Below are positions 10,621 to 22,272 of a stretch of 64,000 nt of DNA, piece by piece. Made by a program: the position numbers and the translations under genes. Within the stretch, counting starts at the first letter, position 1. Each line of letters begins with the position of its first letter. Source of the stretch: Capsicum annuum (lineage: Eukaryota; Streptophyta; Magnoliopsida; Solanales; Solanaceae); contig NC_061120.1 in the NCBI RefSeq assembly GCF_002878395.1, positions 99,663,124 to 99,727,123 on the forward strand, written 5' to 3'. Below the pieces are notes generated by a model. The model saw only the letters and a list, made by a program, of their open reading frames with translations. It made no database searches and was not told the origin of the DNA.

Positions 10621-10925
10621 CACAGGGAATTAGAGACTGCCTGACACTCTTCTAAGAAATATAGTGGTAAATCCCAGAAATAATAGTCAATGTCATGCCA
10701 TGCCATTACCACTCAATGTGGTAAGGTTACTATAGATCCACCGGTACCCACAACTGGTGAGTAGAAGAGTAAGGATAAGCCGATTGATATTGGGAGCAGA
10801 ACAAGCCGAATGAAGAAAAAAAAGGCTAAAGAGCCTATGCTGAAGCCCGTTCAAATACAAATTCCTCTCTATCCATAAAGACTGAGAAAGAATAAGAAGA
10901 AGGTAAGTATCAAAAATTTCTATCT

Positions 10926-11450
10926 ATGTTAGAAGAGTTAACTGTCAATATACCGTTTGTTGAGGCATTGGAGCAGATGCCAGGATATGCAAAATTTTTG
11001 AAGGATTTGATCACCAAGAAGAGTTTATCCAGTTATGAGCCAGTAGATAATATTCATTATTGTTTTGATGTGGTTACTAGATCTTTAGTAGAAAAGAAGG
11101 TCGATCCTGACGCTTTCACAATACCTTGTACTATTGGGTATTTAAACTTCACTCGAGCATTATGTGATTTAGGGGCTAGAATCAACCTCATGTCCTTTAC
11201 TGTATTTAAGCAGTTGGGGTTAGGAGCTCCCAAACCAACCACCATGAGACTAGTAATGGCAGACATGACAGTAAAGAAGCCTGTTGGTATCCTATATAAG
11301 TTTTGGTAAAAGTATCTTCTTTTATATTTCTTGCTAATTTTGTTATATTAGACTGTGAAGTAGACTTTCAAGTCCCCATTATCTTGGGTAGACAATTTTT
11401 GGCTACAGGTAGGACATTGATTGATCTGGAAAAAGGGACATCTAATGTTG
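10926..11450 (+). pseudogene. Athila-like aspartic protease domain, broken
   Basis: The 127-codon frame at 10926-11309 holds IPCTIGYLNFTRALCDLGAR near 11120-11185, the usual Athila active-site context where DLGA replaces DTGA or DSGA. The flap and C-terminal motif [19 protein letters not shown] follow in another frame at 11370-11420, so there is a frameshift near 11310. The arginine after DLGA stands where serine is usual (DLGAS, seen intact at 63197). The neighbouring frame at 11421-11909 is the linker into RT and contains no recognised fold. Confidence 0.75.
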
Positions 11451-11909
11451 CCACTCAATGATGAACAAGTGACATTCAACGTATGCAAATCTATAAAGCA
11501 GCCTGACGAATTGAGACTGGTGTCTATAATTGATGTAAATGATGGGGAGACAGATTCATACCATAATGTCGATGCAGTAACAATGTGGAATAATGGTTCT
11601 GAGATGGTTGTTCTTGTTGAAGAAAGATTAGGTTTTGAAGCACTTGCAGCTATGATCATATACTTTGATTCTAAAGGCATTGAGGAATATGAAGAGTTGG
11701 TAGGTGTACTGAAAGGGAGTGGTTATAATTATGCACCAAAGAAGCTTTATCTAGATTTAAATAACAGAACAACTCTATCTACTAACCCATCCATTAAGGA
11801 ACCACCGGTGTTAGAGTTGAAGGCCCTCCCATCTCACTTACAATATGCATTTTTGGGGGCCAACAACACTTTCCCAATTATTATTGCAGCTAATCTGAGC
11901 CAGTCATAG

Positions 11910-12735
11910 GTAGAAGCATTATTTTCAGTATTACATAATTTCAAGAGGGCCATTGGATGGTCCATTACAGATATTCTGGGTATTCCGCCTGGTTTGTGTA
12001 CTTACAAAATTCAGCTTGAGCCAGATTATGTTCCATCTATTGAACATCAATGTTAACTCATTCCTCCTATGTAGGAGGTTGTTAAGAAGGAGATCATCAA
12101 GTGGATAGATGCTGGTGTAGTGTTCCCCATTGCTGATAGCAAGTAGGTTAGTCTGGTTCAATGCGCACCGAAGAAGAGCGAAATAAGTGTGGTGCCTAAT
12201 GAAAAAAATAAGGTAGTACCTATGAGGCCGGTCACTGGATGGATAGTATGTATGGATTATAGAAAGATAATTTCTTGGATCATAAATACCATTTTCCTAT
12301 GCCATTCATGGATCAGCATAGGTTAGTAAGCAGAGGGTGGTATTGTTTTCTTGACATATATTCAGGATATAATCAGATCACTATTGCACTTGAGGACCAA
12401 GAAAAGACTACTTTTACATGTCCTTATGGGATCTTTGCATTTAAACGAATACCATTTGGGCATCTCCAGCCATATTTTAGAGATATATGATGTCTATTTT
12501 TCTGATATGGTCAAATACACCATTGAAGTTTTTATGGACAATTTTTCAATTGTTGGTGATTCTTTCGATGACTGTGTCATTCACTTGGCAAAGGCTCTAC
12601 GAAGATGTGAAGAATGCAACTTGGTGCTTAATTGGGAAAAGTGTTATTTCATAGTCAAAGAAGGAATTGTGCTTGGGCATAAAATTTCAAAGAGAGGCAT
12701 AGCGGTTGATCGGGCTAAAGTTTAAGTGATTGAAA
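11910..12735 (+). pseudogene. Athila-like reverse transcriptase, broken, catalytic residue altered
   Basis: RT motifs run from KKEIIKWIDAGVVFPI (12090-12135) through FLDIYSGYNQITIALEDQEK (12350-12405) to the catalytic loop at about 12530, which reads FMDNFS where FMDDFS is expected, so the second aspartate is Asn. The thumb/connection EECNLVLNWEKCYF and EGIVLGHKIS follow to 12700. A frameshift near 12450 separates two frames (12275-12490 and 12351-12725), and there are stops near 12055, 12073 and 12145. The enzyme cannot be active. Confidence 0.85.
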
Positions 12736-12739
12736 AATA

Positions 12740-13387
12740 ACCTTATCCAATTTCTATAAAGGGAATTCAGAGTTTTCTAGGGCATGCAGTTTTTATCGGT
12801 GATTTATCAAGGACTTCTCGAAGATTGCTAGCCCACTTTGAAAACTTCTTAAGAAGGAAGTAAAATTTGATTTTGATGATGCATCTAAGAAGGCTTTTAA
12901 AAGCTTAAAAGAGAAGTTGGTGTTTGCTCCAATTATTGTCTCTCCTAATTAATCCTCACCTTTTGAGATTATATGTGATGCAAGTGGTTTGGCCTTAGAG
13001 GCAGTATTAGGCCAACAAAAAGAAAGTATTCTTCATCCCATCTACTATGCTAGTAAGGCACTAAATCCTACCCAAAAGAACCATACCCTGATGGAGCAAG
13101 AGTTATTGGAAATGGTTTTTGCCTTTGAAAAGTTTAGATCTTACTTGATTGGGTCTAAGGTGATTGTGCACACAGACCATGCGACATTGCGATACTTAAT
13201 GACAAAGAAAGATTCAAAGCTGAGGCTTATCCATTGGGTGATAATATTACAAGAATTTGATTTTGAGGTGAAAGACAGAAAAGGCACAAAAAATCGAGTT
13301 GCGAATCACTTGTCTAGACTAGAGAAGGAAGTTATACAGAAGGTTGCTAAGTGTTTGGAGATTGATGATAGTTTTCCAGATGAATAG
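12740..13387 (+). pseudogene. Athila-like RNase H, mostly open
   Basis: After a broken connection segment (12740-12960), RNase H is open from about 12960 to the TAG at 13385. CDASGLALEAVLGQ supplies the first acidic residue near 12980, MEQELLEMVFAFEKFR the second near 13100 and VHTDHATLRYL the third near 13180. KDRKGTKNRVANHLSRLE marks the end. In an intact element this domain removes the RNA template strand. Confidence 0.8.
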
Positions 13388-13390
13388 ATA

Positions 13391-14786
13391 TTGGCAGATT
13401 CCCAAGATTTAATTCCATGGTTTGCATATTACGCAAATTACTTAGCAAATGATCTAGTCTTAGAAGATCTCTCATATCAGCAAAGGAGGAATTTCATGTA
13501 CGAGGAAAGAAAATTTTTTTGGGATGAACATTACTTGTTTAAGTTTTGTATAGATGGAATCTTTCGCAGATGCATACCTTAATTGGAGATGATGAGCATA
13601 CTTGAAGCTTGTCATTCATCACCAATTGGGGGTTATTATGGAGAGGCCCATACTGCTCATAAAATCCTACAATGCGGTTACTATTGCTCGACCATATACA
13701 AAGATGCTCATGACTATGCTGTTGCCTATGATCAATGTCAATTTCAAGGTACTATTTCGAGAAGACATGAACTACCTATGACCCCTATCTTAGAATTAGA
13801 AGTGTTTGTTGTATGGGGCATATATTTTATGGGACCTTTTGTAAGTTCGTGTGGTGTGAAGTGCATATTGGTAGCTATTGATTATGTTTTGAAGTAGGTG
13901 GAGGAAATTGCGCTTCCTAATATGAAGCAAGGAGTGTCTCTGCATTCTTGAGAAAGAATATCTTTTCTTGATTCGGCATGCCACGTGCTATTATTAGTGA
14001 TGGAGGGTCACATTTTTGCAATCATCTATTCAAGAGCCTTCTTGTAAAATATGGAGTGAATCCAAGGTGAAAACACCTTATCAACCACAGATTAGTGGAC
14101 AAGTTGAAGTGTCCAATAAAGAAATCAAGTCCATATTGGTGAAGACTGTGAATGCCAATAGGACCGATTGGGTAAGAAAGTTAGATGATGCATTATGGCC
14201 TTACCGTACAACTTATAAAATCCCCATAGGTGCTTCACCCTATCAGCTTGTGTATGGCAAGGCTTGCCATTTACCAATTAAGCTTAAGCATAAGGCACTA
14301 TGGGCGTTAAAGAAAATGAATTTAGAGTGGAAGGATGCAACTAAATCTTGGTTGAATGGCATAAATGAGTTGGACAAATTCCGGCCCCGAGCATATGAAA
14401 GTTCAGCACTTTACAAGGAAAATATGAAGTTGGATCATGACCGAAAGATTGAGAAGAGGGTATTTGAAAAAGGTGACCAAGTGCTACTGTACAATTCTAG
14501 GCTTCATTTGTTTCCTGTTAAGCTAAAGTATAGGTGGCATGGTCCATTCACTGTGACAAGAGTTTATCCCTATGGTGCATTAGAAATAAAGAAGGATGGC
14601 ACAAGTCCATTTTCACTTATCCAATCATACAAATGGAACCTCCTTATGGATCAACCAAGTCACGTGAATAGCAATAGATGCAAAATTCTTAACAAACCTG
14701 CTATAATAACTAGCAAGACCCAAAAGATTCTAATATTAGTCATAAATCTAGACCTAACCCAACTCTTAAGAACCTCAATATTCTAG
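13391..14786 (+). pseudogene. Athila-like integrase, broken, catalytic Asp lost
   Basis: An HHCC zinc-binding domain lies at 13610-13745 (ACHSSP, GGYYGEAHTA, YDQCQF; the second His and Cys pair are visible). The core follows: the first catalytic Asp of GIDFMGPF is Tyr (GIYFMGPF near 13815), the second is present in ISDGGSHF near 13995, and the glutamate is in VSNKEIK near 14115. The 256-codon frame at 14016-14786 then carries YRTTYKIPIGASPYQLVYGK and the C-terminal domain (VLLYNSRLHLFPVKLKYRW, GPF). The usual C-terminal ending is replaced after about 14600, which may mark truncation. Confidence 0.85.
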
Positions 14787-14789
14787 AGA

Positions 14790-17100
14790 TCTACCATTAC
14801 TTTATTTTCCAAAACCTTATGCCATAAGAAGGAAATCGAAGACAAATAAAACTTGTATTTTGAGAACTTAGCATACAACTACTTCTCTTTCAAAATTCCT
14901 AAAAAAATGCGAAGATGACATGCATGTGCCTCATTAATCTTGGAGTAAATCAGAATATCATTAATAAATACAAACACAAAATAATCCAACAAAGACTTAA
15001 AGACACCATTCATCAAGCTCATGAAAGTTGTCAGGGCATTAGTTAACCTAAATGACATTACCAAGAACTCACAATTTCCATACTAAGCCTAAAAACCGTC
15101 TTGTGTATTCTTAGGTCAAATTTTTAATTGGTGATAACATGACCAAAAGTCTACCTCGAAGAAAATAGAGGCACCATGAAACTGGTCAGAAAGATAATCT
15201 ATTTGGGGTAAAGTATACTTATTCTTGATTGTAACTTTATTCAATTGCCTGTAATCAATGTACATTCATAGTCTATCATCCTTTTTCTTAACTAACAACG
15301 CAGGAGCACCCTAATGAGAGAACTAGGCTGAATGAACCCCTTATCAAGTAATTGTTACAACTGAGTCTTGAGTTCTCACAACTCATGTGGATCCTTTCTA
15401 TAAGGATGAATAGAAATAGGGCTAGTTCCTGACTCCAAATTTATATTTAAGTCAATGTCTCAATATGAAGGCATACTAGGAAGAACAATGGGAAATACCT
15501 TCTGAAATTCCGACACCATAGGGATAGACTCATTAGAAGGAGATTTTGTAGTAACATCCTAGAGATATGCTAGAAAAGCCGAACACCTTCTACCAACTAA
15601 CATTAACTTGAATAAAAGATATATTTTTCACATGCCTAGGCTTGTATACACCTTCCCACTCTAATTTATCTATTCTGGGCATCTCTATGGTCACTGTCTT
15701 AGTATTACAATTTAAAACAACATAATACATAGATTGCTAATTCATAACCAATATAATGTCAAAGTCAAGCATATCCAAGATTATCAAATCCACCTAAGTT
15801 TAGAAATCCATACAAAAAATAGAACATGCACGATGCATATGTCACTACCACAGAGTTTCCAATTGGAGTAGACACAAAAAGGAGAGTCAAGTATATCATA
15901 ATTCAAGTTTAATCCCAAGGAAAATATAATAGATATATATGAATAAGTATACCATAAATAAAAAAAAAATAGTTGCCATCTAGTAATAGACAAGAATAGT
16001 ACCTATAATGATGGTATCAGATGTCTTAACCTTGATCTTTCTTGGTAAGGCATAATAGTGAGCTCTATTATCAAGCTAGGAAACCTCTATAGTAGGCTGC
16101 ACTCCACCCTTACTTATATTACTATTACCTTGGTTTTTACCATAATATTTCTAATTATTACCATGCTCACCCTATGGATGGCCCTTACCATTATCATTAC
16201 CTCCACAACCACTTCCAGGAAAAAAACATAGCCTTAGCTTACTATTGGCCTTGTCACCCAACCTATGTATAAGGAGACTCTCTCTTGAAGTGCCCCAATA
16301 ACATAAGTATAACTACCTCACTAAAGAGAAGGCCTATTGATCAAAGAATAAGAAGCCCTTTGGCCTCTAGCAACTAAGGACTACTAAATAACCCCTGGAT
16401 GACCACTTGTAAAAGCAAGCAGCAACAACTAAATAGGTCAAGTTGGATAGGCATTCTCACTCTGAACCATGGATTAAGAACTTCTAGAGTTACCTATATT
16501 CTTGGACTTTTTTTCTAACAATTTTGCCTGACTAACTTTCTTTGCCCCTTCTACCTTTTTCATATAATCAATAACCTTATTAAAGAATTTCTGGGTAGAA
16601 GTCATATGAATAATTAAAACATGCAAGTTCATGTTTTAGCCCTTCAAAAATAATTGAATCCTCTTTTTTGGGTACCAAGTAATTTAGTAGCAAAATGAGA
16701 TAAGGCATGAAACTTAGCCTCATAGGTCGCAAAATACAAAGGGATCAAGGGCCAAAATGTCATCCTTCTTGTGATAAAAAAGAGTATGGGGTAGATAGTT
16801 CTTAAGAAATAGGGCATAAAACTGTTCCTATATTAATGGAGCTAAATCTAGTGATAGAAACTCAACATACACCCTCCACCACTGCTTGGCATCACTTTAC
16901 ACCTAGAACAAAACAAACTCTACATTGAGCTACTCAACAATGCTTATTTTCACAGACATTTCTAATAATCAACATTGAATTCAAATATACCCTTTATCTC
17001 AGAGCAAAAAAAAAGCAAGTGGTTTCATCTTTAGGAACTTGGTCTACATTTTATGCTTAGTCCTAATCATGACAGGTCCTAAAATCGAGTGAGGGAAAAT
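14790..17100 (-). mobile_element. Del/Tekay-like Ty3/gypsy fragment (RT, protease, gag), heavily decayed
   Basis: On the minus strand, gag-like sequence lies at about 16960-16400 (WWRVYVEF near 16890, LFLKGLKHELACF near 16640), a protease region near 15800-15500, and RT at 15500-14800. The RT's open piece (15064-14879) reads MSFRLTNALTTFMSLMNGVF and VFVFINDILIYSK, so the catalytic IDD has become IND. Stops are frequent throughout. The fragment stops at 14790 against the Athila-like integrase. I could not identify an LTR at its 5' side; 17100-17300 shows nothing I can name. Confidence 0.75.
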
Positions 17101-17299
17101 CTCAATCCCCAAGGCCTCACTATTCTAAGAGAAATTGTAATAGTAAGTTGAACACCTAGATTCTAATAGACATGCATAACAATAGTCAATATATTAAAAT
17201 GGGTCATGGAAACCCGTGGTCATCCAACAAAACTTGGTATATTATTTGTATAATTTTATAATTGTATATAATATTAAATAAAGGAATCCATAACCAAAA

Positions 17300-17470
17300 A
17301 TGTAGAATGGTTCACTGGTCAGAGCATTTCTTATTAAGCTAGATATCTAGGGATCGAATCCCAGTGATTGCTTTATTAAATTATTGCTTGTTCTTTCCAC
17401 TGCTCTAATTTTGTGGATCCCTAACCCCAGAGGTCTAGGGATTGATTCACAGACATATTTTATTCATTAG
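17300..17470 (+). repeat. tRNA-like head, possible SINE
   Basis: TGGTTCACTGGTCAGAG at 17308-17324 fits a pol III A box and GGATCGAATCCC at 17351-17362 fits a B box (GGTTCGAATCCC), spaced as in a tRNA. No cloverleaf acceptor pairing is evident and unrelated AT-rich sequence follows, so a tRNA-derived SINE head is more likely than a working tRNA gene. A repeat-library search would decide this. Confidence 0.45.
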
Positions 17471-17759
17471 TAGAATTTTAATTGTACTCTCTAATATAAT
17501 TTGAATAAATTAAGTATTGATAAATAAGATAAACCAACTCATGTATGATGAATTAATTACAATGTGAACAAAAATCCTAAATTTTATTACCTAGACATTG
17601 TTCTTGCATAGGTTAATTAACTAGTCTAAGATTTAAAGTTTAGGATTCTTTAAATTAATTATGTAGTGCATGATTTATTTTTGAACATTTTATTAGTCTT
17701 CTTCATGAATAGTAGTATTTGTTTTCAAAGAAAAATAAAAATAACTTCTATTCTATTTC

Positions 17760-18050
17760 ACCGAGGGAATAAGAACTTGAGAAACATGGTAAAGATGGAG
17801 TAGCCCTCACAGTGGATAAGATATTGGAAGTGAGGTTGAAATATTTTAGTCATTTAAAAAGGAGATGTGCAAATTCACCGGTAAGGAGGTACGCGAGCAT
17901 GGCCATCGATGGCTTGAGAAGGGGTAGGGGATAGGCTTAAGAAGTATTGGGGATAAGGTGATTACGTAGGATATGGTGCACCTTTGTCTCTTTTATGTGT
18001 TTGGATTCAAGGATAGATTAGAAATCACTTCTTATTTTTCTAAGGAAACG
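17760..18050 (+). mobile_element. RTE-type LINE, 3' end remnant
   Basis: Broken frames at 17800-18050 encode the characteristic C-terminus of plant RTE-clade non-LTR retrotransposons: a WFGH-like KYFSHLKRRC segment, VRRYASMAIDGLRRGRG near 17885-17930, then KKYWG and DMVHLCL after frameshifts. The order (RR.C..PVRR, RRGRGR.KKYW, V...DM..L) is the recognisable family ending. The 5' part is absent, as is usual for LINE insertions. The frame at 17973-18230 is a chance extension of this tail. Confidence 0.75.
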
Positions 18051-18704
18051 GGTAAGTCTACACACTATCTTAACCCAAACCTTACTTTTGGAAATTTATT
18101 GGGTGTTATTACTGTCATTGTTGTTGTTGTTATTTTTCGTACAAGCTGCAACAATTCAAATTACCCTTGCCAATATAAAATTGACATCCCATCTCTCTCT
18201 TCATTCATGATATCTTTCCTTGGAAAGTAAACTAGCATACTGTTGTCCTTTTCTTATTAAGTTGTTGTCATTAGACAATTTTAAAAGTATCATAAAAATA
18301 ATGGTGCACCTATCTTCTTGATAACATGGATTCTCCTCTAGCATATGTGTCCCTATTACCAACCAATTCACTCAAAAAAAAACACCTATTGAATTATCTC
18401 ACAATACATATAGGGAATAGCCGCACCTCCTACTGATGCCACATCCTCCTACTTTACAACATCCTCATTAATTTCCTTAACCTCCTCATAGTGATCTCTA
18501 ACACCCCAAAAATCCAACACAAGATTAGAACCATACTTTAAGTACATGTAGAATCAATTATCATGTTTTGGTAGTATGAGAAGTAATTTAGATATGAATG
18601 AAGGCCACAAGTAACTACTAGCTCATAATCAAGTTGAAACATTCCTTATCGATTGAATTCTTGTGAAGAATCATTCTATAGTCAAATTTAAATGTGTATA
18701 AATC
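18051..18704. other. Unassigned sequence with a short coding-like minus-strand stretch
   Basis: AT-rich DNA between the LINE tail and the large Tekay-like element. On the minus strand at about 18545-18370 a frame reads YLKYGSNLVLDFWGVRDHYE and continues as acidic sequence, with TAG after about 36 codons and another after 21 more. I recognise no family. The sequence resumes at 32406 beyond the inserted element, so this is the pre-insertion target. Confidence 0.3.
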
Positions 18705-19798
18705 TATAATACCCCGTAATAATCTTAGCTCGATTCAACTTTTAGTTGAATACATATGGGGCTTAAGGCCTAAAATTTTCACTAAGTGTTAGGGACTTAG
18801 TCATTTCTAAGATCTCTAACTTTGAGGAATTTATTTTGGTCTTCCCAACCCTGAGATATTATTTTTTGAGTTGATTCATGATCAGGGATGTAAAAGGTAT
18901 GTATCAAAGGAGTTTCAAATTTTTTGGACAAGGTTTGGGTCATGTTTGGATCACAAAACCAGTGAGTCACCACGATAACCCCACGATGCGGCATTAGTCT
19001 TGATATCTCATAGATTGCATCGCAGTGAAGGAAATCAACAACCGTGATAAGATCACATCGTGGTAAGCCTATTACATCTTGTTCTAAATTTAAATGACTA
19101 AGGGGCAATTGGGTATTTTCTTCCTCAACCCAATCATTCATATCTCAATTTGGGGCATCATTTAAGGTATTGTTTGCCCTTTTTCTCCAAATTTTCTCTC
19201 AAAAAAACCCTCCCCTTTCCCCAAGAACAAAATTGAGTTTTTTTTCGAAGAATTCAAGTTCTCCAAATTCAAGAACCTCTAAGAAAGCATCAATATTAGT
19301 TGTTTCCTTCCAAGTTAAGAAGCTTAAGGTATGTGGGGTATTCATCCATGAGTCCCTTTCACCCATGGAGCCCAAAAACCTTCTCTTTACTTAAATTATG
19401 GAGTTTTCCTTTACTATTGTATTTTATATGTCAAGATGAGTTTAATTCATGTTTTCCTTGGTAATTTAAATGCAATTCAGCCCATGTATTATCCCATTAA
19501 ATAATTGATTTACTCATTATTTAAGGTCTTATTCAAGTGAATTTCATGTTGTTGATTTCTTTTGTTTAGAATATCCTCATGTTCAAGTCCATGCTTTCCA
19601 TATATTTGGTGAAATCTCTATGTCTTGGGTTGAACCATGATTTCGTACGATATTTTTAAGCTTAAATGTCATATTTTATGACCATTCAATGCTGGTGGGT
19701 TATGAACACCCGATACTTACATGTTTTACATAATTTTAGATTTACAAGTAATGATTCGGTTAAACCATGAATATTATTATTTATTCAATTGATATGAC
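18705..19798 (+). repeat. 5' LTR of the 18.7-32.4 kb element, first part
   Basis: Matches 30212-31325 closely. U3 carries a CG-richer array of CACGATAACC / CGATGCGGCA / GCATCGCAGTG words at 18960-19065. The stretch AAATGACTAAGGGGCAATTG follows near 19091, a motif context shared with other Tekay-like LTRs here. The part ends at the 5-bp ATGAC (19794-19798) duplicated by the nested element. Confidence 0.9.
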
Positions 19799-21477
19799 TG
19801 ATGTTGGGTGTATTTATCGTTATCCTAGCTTATTTAGCCTTCTTTAAAGGGCAATTCGTGGGCTTAATGAGTGAATGATGATTTAAAAAGTGTTCAAGGA
19901 TGTGATTACAATGTCTAAAGGTGTTTTCAAACAAGTTTGGATTGAAATCGATCATTTAGAGTTTAGACGAGAAAACTAGAGTTACTAGCTTGAGTTAGGT
20001 GTTGTTCTAATCCATCGTAATGGATTCTAATGTGTCAAATGAGTTCCTTACATGATTATTGTGTATTTACGTGTGGAAAGACTTATTTATGAGTTTTAAA
20101 GTGCAAGTAGAACAAGCCAAGAGTCAAAACCAAGAGTAAGATTAAAACAAACGAAACTAATTCTTAACTTAAGATTCTAGTGCATTGTCGTTGATATTTT
20201 GCTGTTTCAATATCTATCCATGGTGTTTGATGTTATAGGATGATTGGTGAGTTGCTTTCTATGACTTATAAAGGATATAAAAGCTGAACATGAAGTGGAA
20301 ATAACACCACGAGGCTTGGAACAGAAGGAGAAAAGCATGGGATGAGTCAAAAGAAAAAGTGCAATTCCAGTGAGGGCATGTAGATAAGCTCGTACAGCCC
20401 CCTTTAGAGAGGTGAAGTGGAGCCCATGCATCCCCCATTAGAGCGGTGTAATAGAGCCCGCACAGACCCCTTTAGAGCAGTGCAATAGAGCCCGCGCAAC
20501 CCCTTTTAGAGTGATGCAGTAAAGCTTGCGCAGTCCCTATATCTCGATGCTCCAAACCCGTGATGCCCTCCATTCCTGCACGGACTAGGCTTTCTTCTAC
20601 TATATATACATGCTTTAGAACACTTTGTATGGAACTTTTGGACATCCTTGGATACAATTGGATGTTGCTACATACATAATTTAGGGTTCTTAATATTTAG
20701 TTTAGTTTTTTTTTTGTTTTGATCATGAATTCAAGTCTTTGGATTACAGTTAATTCCATTAGCAGCTAAACGCCCCCTTTTCGGGGTTAAGTCTAAGATC
20801 ATGACTACTTTCCTTTTGAATTAAGTTTGTGAATTACTTATCATTATGGTTGTTTTTTTTATCCCTGTTTTAACTATTTTAAGAATTAACTATCCTTAGA
20901 ATATATTCATTGTCAACCTTGTGATCTCGGGAGGAGGCATAGAAAGATAAAACATGGGGATAAGCAAGGTAAGGTTCGTAGTCTTTTATAAAATAAGGAT
21001 TTTGAATTAGAATCTAGGACAGAGATGTACCTAAAAGCCTTACTTGATTCTAACGTAGGATGATAACTTTAATCACTTAATTAGATTATTACATCCTCGC
21101 TTAATGATATAGTTGTAACGTCCAATTTATGTAAATGGTTAGAGGTCGGGAGACCATGATCATGAGATTAATCCTACGAATCAATAACCAGGATAAGAAG
21201 TCTAACAAATGAAATTCAATAACATAGTATGATTGTTCATAAGCCTTAACCCTAGATCTCTATCCATTTACTGTCTAAAGCCATTACTTTTCCACATTTG
21301 TTTAGTTTATTTTAATTTACAATTTTAAAACTTTATTGGTTATTTTTCTCAATCGTTAAACTAGAATTGGATAGTTGGCAAACACAAGTCCCTGTGGGAT
21401 CGATATTTGGCTTTCTTGAAGGATACTATATTACTTGGTAGACCATGTACACTTGCGTGTGCGCTTGGGCACTGACA
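19799..21477 (+). repeat. 5' LTR of the nested LARD-like element
   Basis: Starts TGATGTTGGG and ends ..CACTGACA. U3 contains four tandem units of exactly 34 bp, marked by (T/A)TTAGAG at 20403, 20437, 20471 and 20505. ACTATATATACATGC at 20597-20611 serves as a TATA box about 90 bp downstream. The minus-strand frames at 20207-20657 are shadows of this array. Confidence 0.88.
20369..20545 (+). repeat. 34-bp tandem array in LARD 5' LTR
   Basis: Four units with the consensus CCCCTTTAGAG followed by a GTGCAATGGAGCCCG-like stretch. The period is 34 bp measured from the TTAGAG anchor. The same array with the same period occurs in the partner LTR. Confidence 0.85.
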
Positions 21478-21483
21478 AGTTTT

Positions 21484-21501
21484 TGGTGCCATTGTTGAGG
21501 A
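21484..21501 (+). other. Primer binding site, tRNA-Asp type, of the LARD-like element
   Basis: TGGTGCCATTGTTGAGGA begins 7 nt after the LTR end and resembles TGGCGCCGTTGCCGGGGA of Athila/Tat elements, with C-to-T and G-to-A changes. Confidence 0.75.
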
Positions 21502-21618
21502 CTTGTAGATAGGAAAATATCTTATTTTTAGTTTTTCTATATTGAGTTGTAAATAGTTTTTATTTTTTTATTTCTTTTTATTTTTCTTTAATTCTATTTT
21601 TTTATCATACTTCTTAAG

Positions 21619-22272
21619 ATGTCAGTCTGAGATAGATGGTTTTCGAGGGATGACGATTCTTGTCATTTTTGTGGAGGACCCAAATACGAGGCTCTTTGTC
21701 CAAACTTTGATCCAAGCATTTAAAGAGGACCTGCTTGTTGCTGACCCGTGCAGCAGACCATAAGTTGGTGTGTAGTTTGTGGAAATATGTATCATTCTGC
21801 TGACATGTATGGTTTTAATCCATATTCAGTTATGTTTGTGGGAAATGCTCAAAATAGAATTAAGGATATACCACCACCACCATCTCCACAGAGGATGAGA
21901 AAAGCAATAGAGGATTCTAGCTAATCTGTGGAACAAAGAAAAGAATCGCAGTCACTCAACTATCATTTTTCTTTTGAGACTGTAATTAAGTAGGTGAATC
22001 TGAGTGAGGGTGTTGTGGTTAATGTAGATTTTGAAGTGGGATTAGTTGGGCCTCATTCAAAGAACTTTTCTATACTATGTTTAGAGTATGTCTTATTTGT
22101 AGAATCATCTGAAATAGTGGGAGAGTGTGAAGATGAGAAACACGAATCCTATATTCTTAATTTTGCATGAGAAAAGTAACATAAGGACACACCTCACTTC
22201 ACAACCGAGTGGTTTACCATGCACCATCCATTATTCGGTTCCTTCATCTTAGTACCACCCCCATATAATTGA
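21619..22272 (+). pseudogene. Decayed cysteine-motif reading frame inside the LARD-like element
   Basis: A single phase of 217 codons plus stop, opening with ATG at 21619, contains seven internal stops (TGA, TAA or TAG). It includes CHFCGGPKYEALCPNF (residues about 16-31) and CVVCGNMYHSADMYGF (about 52-67). The first resembles the C-x2-C-GG-x-C knuckle of Athila/Tat gag proteins without its histidine. The proline run PPPPSPQR and an acidic C-terminal part follow. Seven stops is only modestly fewer than chance, so the motif content rather than openness is the argument. It may be a remnant of the parent element's gag. Confidence 0.4.

Larger units (their letters stand above)
9002..14790 (+). 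mobile_element. Athila-like Ty3/gypsy internal region, 3'-truncated
   Basis: Primer site, gag, protease, RT, RNase H and integrase occur in order on the plus strand. Family features are the DLGA-type protease, an RT of the form FMDxFS followed by LVLNWEKC and EGIVLGHKIS, and no chromodomain. No polypurine tract or 3' LTR follows; the sequence changes at about 14790 into a minus-strand element. All domains carry stops or frameshifts. Confidence 0.88.

Noticed and set aside
15784..15993. 69-codon minus-strand ORF with an aromatic-rich sequence
   Set aside because: On the same strand as the Tekay-like fragment but out of phase with protease or gag similarity.
17300..17370. Functional tRNA gene
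   Set aside because: A and B boxes are present but I cannot form acceptor or anticodon stems; listed only as a tRNA-like repeat.
20207..20657. Minus-strand ORFs with repeated phrases
   Set aside because: The repetition comes from the 34-bp tandem array of the LTR read on the wrong strand.
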